NCBI GenBank assembly: GCA_043789035.1
Contig: JAYWIG010000039.1
Location: 5,139-69,138, forward strand
Source of the DNA: JAYWIG01 sp043789035
GTDB taxonomy: Bacteria; Pseudomonadota; Gammaproteobacteria; Burkholderiales; Burkholderiaceae_E
DNA: 64,000 nt
Direction of reading: 5' to 3'
The notes under the pieces are model-generated. The model did not search any database, had not been told where the DNA came from, and was given only the letters and a program-made list of their open reading frames with translations. Below, in pieces: positions 25,990 through 34,523 of this stretch. Both the position numbers and the translations under genes were made by a program. The first letter of the stretch is position 1. Every line of letters begins with the position of its first letter.

Positions 25990-26982
25990 GGCAGTAATGC
26001 GATCTAACCAAGCAGTGTTCTCAATCTGATAACGTGGGTCACGAAACTTGTAGTTAGGAGGCGAACGGAACTCGCGCTCTGGAATTTCCCAAATAATCAA
26101 TTTGGGCTTGCGTGTTTTGAACGCGTCGTCTTTGAGGTAGTTATCCATGCCTACCCAAGGCCCTTGATCTACTGGGATAGAAATATCAAGTACCTCGCGT
26201 TGCAGCATAAAACGAATTGCATCCGGGTATGAAGTGTTTTTGTTTGAAAAACTACTGCCAATTACAGTAATACCTACTTTATCATCACCGAGCAAACCAG
26301 CTTGAGACTCTTTTACGCGTACCGCTTTAAACTGCATCGCCTGCTCAATAGGGTAGCTTTGGGCATTGACGGGCAACAAACGAACTAAGTCACGAGCGCG
26401 TTGATTAACCTTCGCCTTACTCCAGTTACCTTCAAATTTCTCTTCTGGCGTTGCCGCTAATGCTGCTTTTAGAGTTGGGTGTGCGTCGATCGCAGCCTTA
26501 ATTGTTTCAGCGGCAAGCATGGAGCCAGTATGCGACCAATGCGTATCGAGGCGTAAAAATAGCGGTGTGTCGCTATTGCGATGAGGACTACTCATAAACA
26601 CCGAATTTAAGTTCACAACATTTACACCACTCGCAGAGAGGCTTTTTACAATATTGTCATATTTGCCATTGGTGTAGCTGTCTAACGGCTTATTGCTAGG
26701 TAGCTGTTCCGAATGAATACGAATTTTTGATGGGACAATGACTACAGCAAGCGCAACACTATTACTCTGCAAAAGCTTGTTTGTTTTATCGAGAAGCGCA
26801 ATGGTTGACTGTGTATCACCTGCATCACTTTGATCAGCAAACTCATATTTTGTAAACAGCCAGTCATTGTTTTTTCCAACAACAACCGTCGACTCGTCTT
26901 GCGCAGATGCGGTGCCAAGTGCAAGTAAATTTGCGGTTGCTACAGCTAAAAACGCCTTATTAAAACCACGTTTGTTCATCAA
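25978..26982 (-). CDS. AlgJ/AlgX-like SGNH O-acetyltransferase, copy 2
   Basis: A 334-residue secreted protein (signal ending ASAQD) of the AlgJ/AlgX family. Motifs are KNNDWLFTKYEF, RLDTHWSHTG (Asp146, His148) and IGSSFSNKN (Ser244), so the catalytic triad looks intact. Its C-terminus (YLKDDAF-TRKPKLIIWEIPEREF) closely resembles that of copy 1, showing a paralogous pair. It lacks the N-terminal anchor of copy 1, so it may act free in the periplasm as AlgX does. It is downstream of the AlgF-like gene on the minus strand. Confidence 0.9.
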   Translation of the reverse strand: MMNKRGFNKAFLAVATANLLALGTASAQDESTVVVGKNNDWLFTKYEFADQSDAGDTQSTIALLDKTNKLLQSNSVALAVVIVPSKIRIHSEQLPSNKPLDSYTNGKYDNIVKSLSASGVNVVNLNSVFMSSPHRNSDTPLFLRLDTHWSHTGSMLAAETIKAAIDAHPTLKAALAATPEEKFEGNWSKAKVNQRARDLVRLLPVNAQSYPIEQAMQFKAVRVKESQAGLLGDDKVGITVIGSSFSNKNTSYPDAIRFMLQREVLDISIPVDQGPWVGMDNYLKDDAFKTRKPKLIIWEIPEREFRSPPNYKFRDPRYQIENTAWLDRITASLK

Positions 26983-27022
26983 TCAATCCTTCGAAAGAAA
27001 ATATAAGTAAGAAAATAGGAAA

Positions 27023-27754
27023 CTACTTACCTGTGTAGCGTTCAGTTCTGTTTTGTACGGACTTAGCAGTCAACATACCTTTTTCATTTGGCATCAAAAA
27101 CAAGCTGTAATTCGCACCGGCAGCCATTGCAAGTCTGATCCTCGGCGCATTCGCAGCAACCGTTTCCTCTGAAGATTTCGCCGCAATCAGCTCAACAGAA
27201 ATTGGATTCACTTGGATTGAGTTGGATGTGCCGTAGCCCAAATTGGTGAAAACTTTAGTGCCTCCGTCTACAGTCATGACATTCAAAGGCCCAGATTTGC
27301 CATCGAGGTGATAAGCCGCAACCAGCGACTTCAACTTATTTGTATTTGCTTTGTCTTCGAAAATCGCCGGAGCTGCACCAGACTTGCTGGAAAAAAATGC
27401 CACCGTCATCGCCTTGCCAGGAACCACATCAAATACATGGGACGTCAATACTGTTGATTTCGATGCAGCATGCAAGGCAATAGTATGTTTACCAGCGGTA
27501 AGCACCATGTAGTCGCTGACCTCACCGGCACCGATCTTTAACGCCTTCGGCTTACCGTCGATGAAAATATCAAAGGGGGCATCAGTATTGACGACTAGCA
27601 CTCGAACATAGGCGGAATCCGCCGGAGGTTCGGGATCGTATAGGAGCCCCGCCGGTTGAGCAATACCAGCAACAGGATGTATTAAAAGCTGCGCAGTGAC
27701 AAGGCCAGTCAAACCTTGTAATGCACTTCGCCTCGACGAAAAGAAACGATTCAT
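27023..27754 (-). CDS. algF: AlgF-like alginate O-acetylation protein
   Basis: A 243-residue secreted protein with the AlgF pattern LLYDPEPPADSAYVRVLVVNTD after the signal, and GKHTIALHAAS further on. AlgF is a small periplasmic protein needed for alginate O-acetylation, working with AlgJ/AlgX. Start ATG 27754 has AGGAGG just upstream; the longer frame from 27778 would bury it. It forms a two-gene unit with AlgJ copy 2, divergent from the BcsE-like gene. Confidence 0.88.
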   Translation of the reverse strand: MNRFFSSRRSALQGLTGLVTAQLLIHPVAGIAQPAGLLYDPEPPADSAYVRVLVVNTDAPFDIFIDGKPKALKIGAGEVSDYMVLTAGKHTIALHAASKSTVLTSHVFDVVPGKAMTVAFFSSKSGAAPAIFEDKANTNKLKSLVAAYHLDGKSGPLNVMTVDGGTKVFTNLGYGTSNSIQVNPISVELIAAKSSEETVAANAPRIRLAMAAGANYSLFLMPNEKGMLTAKSVQNRTERYTGK

Positions 27755-28072
27755 AAAGCCTCCTTCGAAGCACGACAACTAAATCGTGCCAACGTAAATA
27801 CAGTCTAGGGCATTGCCTACCTAGATAGGATCGCTAAGGCTAAGAATGTACAGCGCAAAGGTCAAAGTGCTTACGACTACCGGCCTAATTTTCAGGCCCA
27901 AAGGAGACGGGGTAATGCAGATACACGATTCGCAATTGCAAAACAAGCAACAAGTAAAGAACTTTAGGTTGGATTTTTCCGCTGATCGAATTTTCTCGAC
28001 CGTCCAATCATTTACTTCGTTCAACCGGACAATGAGCTGCGGATAATTGCGTGAAACTGAAGTTAAAGACGG
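27755..28072. promoter_or_regulatory. Divergent promoter region of algF and the bcsE-like gene
   Basis: A 318-base gap between divergently transcribed genes, so it should hold both promoters. A near-palindrome CCTACCTAGATAGG lies at about 27817. I see no clear sigma-70 or sigma-54 promoter and no credible gene; short open frames here are not supported. Confidence 0.4.
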
Positions 28073-29548
28073 ATGAAAACAGATACTCATACAAATCAGC
28101 AACCGGCGACTCCAGCAACCGAACGAAGGAAGATCGTAGCGTCGATTTTTTCCGTCAGCTTAGGCGTAGCCGGAATGCGCGACGTAACTGCCGATATGGC
28201 CAGCGGCGGTATGTACGCGGTACATGTAAAAACTTCATCAGCGAGATTTGCCTTACTTGCGAGTAGCTTACAAAGCGCACTTGCTACCGGTCTGCCATGC
28301 ACCATCATTACTGGTTCGGCACCAGAAGATGTACTACTGCGTTTAGAACAGTGTGGGGGTTTCTCAGTTGCAGAACTGCTTAAAAACAATCAGTTGGCAG
28401 TCTTTAGCAGTCAGGATGAATTCTCAAAAAACATGTTTCGCTATGGGGCGGAACGTTTACTTCGCGAGCTTGAAAGCGCAGGCGTCCCTGCAAGAAGTTT
28501 CCTAATTTTTGACCAAGCAGATGAGCTCTTAAGTCTGCACGACCTATTCTTAGCCTCTCAGCAAATCAAGTTAATTTCAGCGTGGTTTCGTTCAAGACAG
28601 GTCACTGCACTCATTACATTTTGCCGCTCTAATGAGCAACGAATAGAAGCTTTAAACGCGTTACTTGATGATCTTTCTGGCCTAGCACGCTTAGGTGGTG
28701 ACAAAGATGGCATTGAACTAACATTTACCTATTGGCGCTCATCAGTCGAGATTATCGCGGCACGCAACTTTAGGCTTTATGTAGAAGCACTCGGAAACTA
28801 TGCAGTTTCACGGCGTAGTGCCGAAAGAGCGGTCGTTGTCGAGAACACTGCACAGACCGACGAAGACGTAGTGCAACCCATGCTTGGACTTGCAGATCTA
28901 ACGCTTCCTGATGCAACTGCAGGCATAACGAGCTCGGAACGCGCAAAGCCATTTGATGATTTGCCGCATTATGTTTACACCGATCCTGATCTCGATATAC
29001 TTAAATCTAGTATTGATGGGCACTTACATAGAGTAGAAAGTTTGATTGACGTTTTGCACGCCTGCCTTGGGCGATCAAAATCGGTGATTATTCTTTCAGT
29101 CGATGAGCGGACTGACTTAAAAGAGTTGGCTAAAACAACTCACCTCTTGCGAAAAAGCCTAGGCCCAACCTCCCAGATCATTGTCCGTGAAAAAGCCGTC
29201 TCCATTACTCCCGAACTAAAGCAACTATTTACCCATTGCGGCGCAAACGCAATCATTAGCAAAGAAACCGAAATCAGCCAATACGCTACATTCTTGAATG
29301 CGGTACGGAATCAAATTTATTCGAAAGAAATCGAACCTCATTTCGAATCAATTTTCGCCAGAATTTCTCTAACTCAGAATTCGCCGATGATGCCCTTAGT
29401 ACCCGGTTTTGGTAATCAGATTGAGCCAACTAAACTAAGCAATTCGTTCAGTTACAAGCCTTCACAATCAGTGCAAACAAGCGCGCATCCCATTGCCAAA
29501 AAAGCCATTGAAAAGGCCAAGAGGAGCGCAATTTCGGCGATTAACTAG
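28073..29548 (+). CDS. BcsE-like protein without GGDEF-like domain
   Basis: A 491-residue cytoplasmic protein resembling BcsE. The first half is a degenerate RecA-like fold (LASSLQSALATGLPCTIITGSAPEDVL...ARSFLIFDQADELLSL). The second half matches the receiver-like domain (LRKSLGPTSQIIVREKAVSITPELKQLFTHCGANAIISKETEIS). In E. coli BcsE a GGDEF-like domain with a c-di-GMP RxGD site follows, but here the last 70 residues are low complexity (SNSFSYKPSQSVQTS...) and no RxGD is seen. Direct c-di-GMP sensing is therefore doubtful. It stands alone, 138 bases before the TPR porin gene. Confidence 0.75.
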   Translation: MKTDTHTNQQPATPATERRKIVASIFSVSLGVAGMRDVTADMASGGMYAVHVKTSSARFALLASSLQSALATGLPCTIITGSAPEDVLLRLEQCGGFSVAELLKNNQLAVFSSQDEFSKNMFRYGAERLLRELESAGVPARSFLIFDQADELLSLHDLFLASQQIKLISAWFRSRQVTALITFCRSNEQRIEALNALLDDLSGLARLGGDKDGIELTFTYWRSSVEIIAARNFRLYVEALGNYAVSRRSAERAVVVENTAQTDEDVVQPMLGLADLTLPDATAGITSSERAKPFDDLPHYVYTDPDLDILKSSIDGHLHRVESLIDVLHACLGRSKSVIILSVDERTDLKELAKTTHLLRKSLGPTSQIIVREKAVSITPELKQLFTHCGANAIISKETEISQYATFLNAVRNQIYSKEIEPHFESIFARISLTQNSPMMPLVPGFGNQIEPTKLSNSFSYKPSQSVQTSAHPIAKKAIEKAKRSAISAIN

Positions 29549-29686
29549 GCACGATTGTTATGCTCTGTGGTTTGGCAGCATCCGCTCAACCACTCATCGC
29601 CCACTTCTAACCATCCGTTATTTGAGCTAAATGGTTGCTGAACAGGCCACGTATGCTTGGAGTACTTATAAATATATGGTTCGAAA

Positions 29687-31090
29687 ATGACCAAGTTCCT
29701 CAGCCAAACCGAAAAAAATTTAAGCAGTCGTGCATGCTTGTTTGTCGTTTCGCTTGTGGTGTCGATCAGCTCGAATAACGCGATTGCGTCGGGACCGGCA
29801 GCCCAACAACCATTATCACAGGCAAGCACCACTGATGGTGCAATTCCCTTAGCACCGTTTCAGTACATTCCAAGCCCACGCTGGAAAGAGCCCGACGTCT
29901 CTGAAACGGCGAATCGTACACCAGCACAGCAAAAAGTTGCCGAGCTTTATAAGCAAGGTAACTATTCAAAAGCTGCTACGGAAGGCATGCTTTTACTGAC
30001 TAAAGAAAAGGTTGACGACTTACTGCAACTTTCCATTGCGAACAGCCTCGCGTGGGTGGGTCGCACGAAAGAAGCTGGTCAGCTCTATCGAGTTTTGCAG
30101 CCAAGCAAATACAAAACAGAAGCCCTGCTCGGCTTAGCCAACCTCCATCGTTGGCAAGGTCGCGATCATTTGGCCCTTCCGATGTATAAAGAAATTCTTA
30201 CGATAGAGCCTGAAAACAAAGACGCGATTGAAGGCCTAAGGCTAGCCACAAGAGAGGTGAGGCCACGCACAACTATTACCCTTGGTGCCCTACACGATTC
30301 TTCTAACGTCGAGGTTCGTTCACTTAAACTAAACCATCGCTGGACAGACGAATCAATGGCCAATGTTTGGGAAATTGAAACTGGCACTTTACACAGTAAA
30401 GGCCCTACAGTTACCGTAAGCCGACCAAGTCTTACTGTTCGATTCAAGGCTCAGGAATCGATCTTTAAGCCTCGGCTAGAGCTAGGGTCTGATGGCAAAA
30501 ACGTCTACGGCAATGTCGGGATTTCGCTCGGGGACTTACCCGTGTTAATCGATGTCGGACGAGTCAATTGGGGTGAAATCTCAAACAATCCAAGAGCCTT
30601 GGCCGCACAGCTAGCGGCAACGAGAGTTAGCGCTCAAATAAACACAAGTCTTGCCTCTGGCAACCTTTTCGCACGAGCGGAGGTTAATAACATTTCAGAC
30701 GGCAACACAATTATCGCTAGCACCGTTCGATTTACGCCAGGCTGGCGGCCTCTAGGGCCATACCTAAAACCACTGATCGGCTTTGAAACCCGCGACTCAA
30801 AACAGAGCAAACTTGAATACTGGTCACCTGCTGCCGGGTATGGCTCGGCATTCGCAGGCATTACTTTGGAAAGGCAAGAATCCGACTGGAACATCTCCGC
30901 CACAATTCAGGCTGGAACCCGGCTTTATGGCGAAGCTGGGAGCAGTTGGAGCGCTTCTATGGGTGGTAAGTATTGGATGAACAAGGACTGGGCCCTAGGC
31001 TTAAGGTTATGGTCTATGGCTAGCCAGCGTGACCTACAACGTTACCGAGCCACTTCTGCTTTTGCGACCGTAGAAAAGCTGTGGGATTAA
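29687..31090 (+). CDS. TPR plus beta-barrel outer-membrane secretion protein (PgaA/BcsC-like)
   Basis: A 467-residue protein with signal peptide (to about residue 36), two or three TPR-like helical repeats (VAELYKQGNYSKAATEGMLLLTKEK, LLGLANLHRWQGRDHLALPMYKEIL, residues about 85-190) and a beta-rich C-terminal half ending in a terminal aromatic-type strand (FATVEKLWD). This is a short form of the PgaA/BcsC/AlgK-E plan: periplasmic TPR scaffold then barrel. It probably exports the polymer. Its end overlaps the GT2 gene by 10 bases. Confidence 0.8.
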   Translation: MTKFLSQTEKNLSSRACLFVVSLVVSISSNNAIASGPAAQQPLSQASTTDGAIPLAPFQYIPSPRWKEPDVSETANRTPAQQKVAELYKQGNYSKAATEGMLLLTKEKVDDLLQLSIANSLAWVGRTKEAGQLYRVLQPSKYKTEALLGLANLHRWQGRDHLALPMYKEILTIEPENKDAIEGLRLATREVRPRTTITLGALHDSSNVEVRSLKLNHRWTDESMANVWEIETGTLHSKGPTVTVSRPSLTVRFKAQESIFKPRLELGSDGKNVYGNVGISLGDLPVLIDVGRVNWGEISNNPRALAAQLAATRVSAQINTSLASGNLFARAEVNNISDGNTIIASTVRFTPGWRPLGPYLKPLIGFETRDSKQSKLEYWSPAAGYGSAFAGITLERQESDWNISATIQAGTRLYGEAGSSWSASMGGKYWMNKDWALGLRLWSMASQRDLQRYRATSAFATVEKLWD

Positions 31091-32430
31091 AGAAGTATTA
31101 CAAGTACATCATCAGTGGAGCTGTTCTAGGCACGCTGGCGATTCTGCTCAGCTTAAGTTATGAGTCCGTAGTTCAGTCAAAGGCATCATTTGCGCTTTTA
31201 CTTGAAAACTATGTTCTGGCCGCAATTAGCCTTTATCTCATTGTATTTCTCGGGCTTTTAGTTCTTCGATACGCCGTGCTCATTCTTTATTCGTTTCTGG
31301 ACCATCTCGAAGCGCTAAAAAGAGGGCCAATCATTTACTCCGAAAAAAAGGAGAGCTCTTTACCGATGGTAACTTTGGTAGTGCCAGCCTATAACGAGGG
31401 AGTAGTAATTGAGGCCGCGATTAGATCCCTATTAAATCTTGACTATCCCAATTATGAAATTCTAGTCATTGACGACGGATCAACTGACGATACCTATGAG
31501 AAGGCGCTCGCTGTTGCGAATACTTCTGCGCTGGTTTCCGTCCGAGTTATCACTAAGCGAAACGGCGGTAAGGCAGAAGCGCTCAACACCGGCATGAGTG
31601 CTGCCCGGGGAGAGTTCATTCTCAACATGGACGGCGATTCAAAAATGTCGCGAAACGTTCTACGGGCTTGCATTAGACATTTCGACGATCCACGAATTGG
31701 CGCGGTTGCCGGTAATGTCAAAGTGATCAACCGTGAAAACATTTGGTCAAACATCCAAGCACTCGAGTATGTTGAAGGCCTGGCAATGGCTCGCAAAGCC
31801 CAGAGTTTTATGCGAGCCGTAAACATCATTCCTGGCCCTTTGGGCATGTTCCGCAAAAGTGTCTTACAAGAAGTGGGCGGTTATGACCACGATACTTTCG
31901 CGGAAGATTGCGATCTGACGCTAAAACTATTAGTTAGAGGTTGGCATATCGCCTATGAACCTGACGCGGTTGCCTGGGTAGAAACGCCTAGCAAGTTACT
32001 AGACTTATTAAAACAGCGCTATCGATGGACTCGCGGCATTCTTCAGGCAACATCGAAGCACAGCTCTGCACTGTGGCAACCCCGCAAGGCGGGGTTGAAC
32101 TGTTTTATTCTTTGGTACATGCTATTTGAAGGCATCATGTGGCCTTTCTCAACGGTACTAGGCAATTTATTCTTTGCCTATGTGGGTTTGCAATATGGCT
32201 TGGCAGTTCTACTATTTTATTGGTGGTTACAACTCACAGCGCTCGACGTTATTGCCGCAGCCTACTGTGTAATTATTGAAGACGAAGATCCAAAGCTTAT
32301 TTACTACTCGATTATGTTCAGACTTTTTTACATCAACATTATTGACATCTCAAAAGTGTTCGCGACCATTGAAGAATGGCGGGGAAATGCAATGACTTGG
32401 GGAAAACTCGATAGGGAAGGGAAGCTTTAA
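31081..32430 (+). CDS. Processive family-2 glycosyltransferase, PgaC-like
   Basis: A 449-residue inner-membrane GT2 with two N-terminal helices, a cytoplasmic catalytic domain and C-terminal helices. All processive-synthase motifs are present: VIDDGSTDD (Asp131-Asp132), NMDGDSKM (Asp184/Asp186), AEDCDL (Glu275-Asp276) and QRYRW (Gln312, Arg315-Trp316). The sequence resembles IcaA/PgaC and hyaluronan/chitin-type synthases, which polymerise GlcNAc. It is the only complete polymerase of the locus. Start GTG 31081 overlaps the porin gene stop. A TTG-started 74-residue protein follows. Confidence 0.92.
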   Translation: MGLKKYYKYIISGAVLGTLAILLSLSYESVVQSKASFALLLENYVLAAISLYLIVFLGLLVLRYAVLILYSFLDHLEALKRGPIIYSEKKESSLPMVTLVVPAYNEGVVIEAAIRSLLNLDYPNYEILVIDDGSTDDTYEKALAVANTSALVSVRVITKRNGGKAEALNTGMSAARGEFILNMDGDSKMSRNVLRACIRHFDDPRIGAVAGNVKVINRENIWSNIQALEYVEGLAMARKAQSFMRAVNIIPGPLGMFRKSVLQEVGGYDHDTFAEDCDLTLKLLVRGWHIAYEPDAVAWVETPSKLLDLLKQRYRWTRGILQATSKHSSALWQPRKAGLNCFILWYMLFEGIMWPFSTVLGNLFFAYVGLQYGLAVLLFYWWLQLTALDVIAAAYCVIIEDEDPKLIYYSIMFRLFYINIIDISKVFATIEEWRGNAMTWGKLDREGKL

Positions 32431-32431
32431 A

Positions 32432-32656
32432 TTGGATCTGATTTCGATACTAACGACAATTATTCTTGCCACCACTATTGGCACAATTATCGTTGGCATT
32501 GCTGCGTATGCAGCATTCAAACTACGCGACAAGCGTAAACCAAAAAAGAAAGTTTCCGCTGATGGAAGTAGCTCTAATGTTGAAGAAGCTGTATTTATCA
32601 AACGATACACGCCGGCCCCCGTCAATCAAGTCGCCACAGAAGCTCCCAAACCTTAA
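32432..32656 (+). CDS. Small single-pass membrane protein, PgaD-like position
   Basis: A 74-residue protein: a hydrophobic N-terminal helix (ISILTTIILATTIGTIIVGIAAYAAF), a basic patch (KLRDKRKPKKK) and a disordered tail. The start is TTG, one base after the GT2 stop, with AGGGAAGG just upstream. The position right after a PgaC-like polymerase recalls PgaD/IcaD, small membrane partners of PNAG synthases, though those have two helices and I see no sequence signature. The deacetylase gene begins 6 bases later. Confidence 0.75.
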   Translation: MDLISILTTIILATTIGTIIVGIAAYAAFKLRDKRKPKKKVSADGSSSNVEEAVFIKRYTPAPVNQVATEAPKP

Positions 32657-32662
32657 ATTGCA

Positions 32663-34516
32663 ATGAGCACCATAGAAGCGTCGTCAAAGTCTCTATTTTC
32701 GAAAATTGGCCCATTCATGCCAACTGTCGCGATATTGGGCGTAACCATCCCCGCTGTCATTTACATCTCCATCATGATCAGTCTCGGGTGGAGCTACCCC
32801 ATTCTGGGTGCTAAAGCCGCCACTAGTGCGTTCAGCTCTGCAAATGCCAATGTGTATTTGTACGAATCGACGGCCACGAAAGATCACTTTACAAAAATCG
32901 GCGGCAATTATGACACCCTACTAACTCCATGGCGCACGTATTTTTCGGAGCGTAATCGCTCCTACAAAACAGTCAACACAGAAGCTGCGCTAGCAAAGTT
33001 AAAAACTGGCGTACTGGTTTTGCCGTCGGCCGTCGCGTTAAGCGATGCCGAGCGAATATCAATTCTCAAATTTCGAGAAAATGGTGGTTCCGTGCTCGCC
33101 ACCTGGGCAACTGGCACCAGAAACGACAGAGGCGAATGGACAGGATGGGAGCTGCTCCAACAGTTCGGAGCAACTTATATCGGCGATATTCCAAACGACG
33201 CAGAAGCCCGTCAATTAATTTTGACAGGGGAGTCGCCACTTAGTCACAGCCAGCCCGCTGGCCAAAGAATTTGGATGGGAAAAACGCCCGAATTACTATT
33301 AAGAATTCAAGGTGAAATGGCAGCAGGTCGGCTTATGAACTGGGCTCGTATTGCAGATGACTCTCGCAAGCAAGAAGGCGCTGTGGTGTATTCTGAAAGC
33401 GCAAATACAGGCGCAAGGGCTGCGGTATTTGCATTCTCAGAGAATGCTTGGGAATCGCGCCCTTTTGCAGCTCAACAACTCATTGATGACACCATGAAAT
33501 GGTTACTGCATGAAGCTGTGGCAGTACGCGCAGCATGGCCCAGCGGCAAACGAGCTGCGCAAGTAATAGAAATGGATACTGAAGAAGGCTTTCCAAATTC
33601 TCTGGAATTTGCGTCGATCATGGTTAAAAACGGTATTCCTGCAACCTGTTATGTGCTCACTTCGGTTGCAAAGTCGTTTGCTCAAACTCTGACGAGCTTG
33701 GCTAAGGGCTGCGAAATCGCGTTGCACGGCGACGTACACGATAGCTTCAAGGCTCAGGCACCCAGCGTTCAACAAAAGCGAATCAGTGACATGAAAACCG
33801 ATATCGCAACTCTACTACCTGGCAACAACAAAATCACAGGTTTTAGAGCACCTACCGAAGGCTATGACCGAACTACGGAAAGCTTGTTACACAAAGCGGG
33901 TATCAGCCATCATGCAGCTGACCCTCAACGTACTGAGGCAAGGCTACCATTATTTGCGGGCATACCTGAAACAGAACCGAGTACCGATCTCGTCGTGCTG
34001 CCTCGAACTCAACGCGATGATATTAATTTAGCGTCACAAAATTTAAGTGCGGAACAAACTAGCAAAGCGTTAATTGACGACTTCGACGAAGCCGTTCGTA
34101 CAGGTGCTCTCGGTTGGCTAAGCGTGCATAGCCAAAACTTCGCAGCGGGAAGTACATTGGCCAACGCATTTCCTGAGTACTTGGCACACCTTCGAAAGAG
34201 TAGCGGTAAGGTTTGGCTGGCTAGTGCAAACCAAGTGACGCAGTGGTGGCGCAATCGCGATCGGTTTAAACTTGACACGGCATATAACGGCAAACGCTTT
34301 GACATGAACATCACTATCAAAGGATCAGAACCAGTTGCAGGCGCCAGTGTCGTGGTCATGCTACCGAAAAGAGGTTTCGTACCAAATGTCGCCGGCACAA
34401 AAATTGGCATGCCATCACCCACTGTTGAAGTGATTGACGACTTTAGAGCGTCTATCATCTACCCAACTTTAAAGCCAGGAAACTACAGCTATCAGGTAAC
34501 TTTCGCGCCGAGGTAA
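32663..34516 (+). CDS. Polysaccharide deacetylase with intact catalytic motifs
   Basis: A 617-residue membrane-anchored periplasmic protein (helix about 17-40) and paralogue of the 13253 product. A GATase-like domain (VLVLPSAVALSDAERISI, FRENGGSVLATW) is followed by a NodB-fold domain with EMDTEEGF (Asp305, Glu307), the metal motif HGDVH (His355, His359), FRAPTEGYD (Arg395) and SVHSQNF (His489). This set is what an active de-N-acetylase or de-O-acetylase needs. It probably removes acetyl groups from the exported polymer, as PgaB does. Last gene of the locus. Confidence 0.85.
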   Translation: MSTIEASSKSLFSKIGPFMPTVAILGVTIPAVIYISIMISLGWSYPILGAKAATSAFSSANANVYLYESTATKDHFTKIGGNYDTLLTPWRTYFSERNRSYKTVNTEAALAKLKTGVLVLPSAVALSDAERISILKFRENGGSVLATWATGTRNDRGEWTGWELLQQFGATYIGDIPNDAEARQLILTGESPLSHSQPAGQRIWMGKTPELLLRIQGEMAAGRLMNWARIADDSRKQEGAVVYSESANTGARAAVFAFSENAWESRPFAAQQLIDDTMKWLLHEAVAVRAAWPSGKRAAQVIEMDTEEGFPNSLEFASIMVKNGIPATCYVLTSVAKSFAQTLTSLAKGCEIALHGDVHDSFKAQAPSVQQKRISDMKTDIATLLPGNNKITGFRAPTEGYDRTTESLLHKAGISHHAADPQRTEARLPLFAGIPETEPSTDLVVLPRTQRDDINLASQNLSAEQTSKALIDDFDEAVRTGALGWLSVHSQNFAAGSTLANAFPEYLAHLRKSSGKVWLASANQVTQWWRNRDRFKLDTAYNGKRFDMNITIKGSEPVAGASVVVMLPKRGFVPNVAGTKIGMPSPTVEVIDDFRASIIYPTLKPGNYSYQVTFAPR

Positions 34517-34523
34517 ACTTAAA

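Noticed and set aside
27775..27800. Possible sigma-54 promoter (TGGCACG followed by TTG) upstream of algF
   Set aside because: The spacing between the GG and GC elements is wrong by two bases and the GC is missing.
29545..29832. Minus-strand open frame of 95 codons
   Set aside because: It mostly lies antisense to the TPR porin gene, has no family pattern and no ribosome site.
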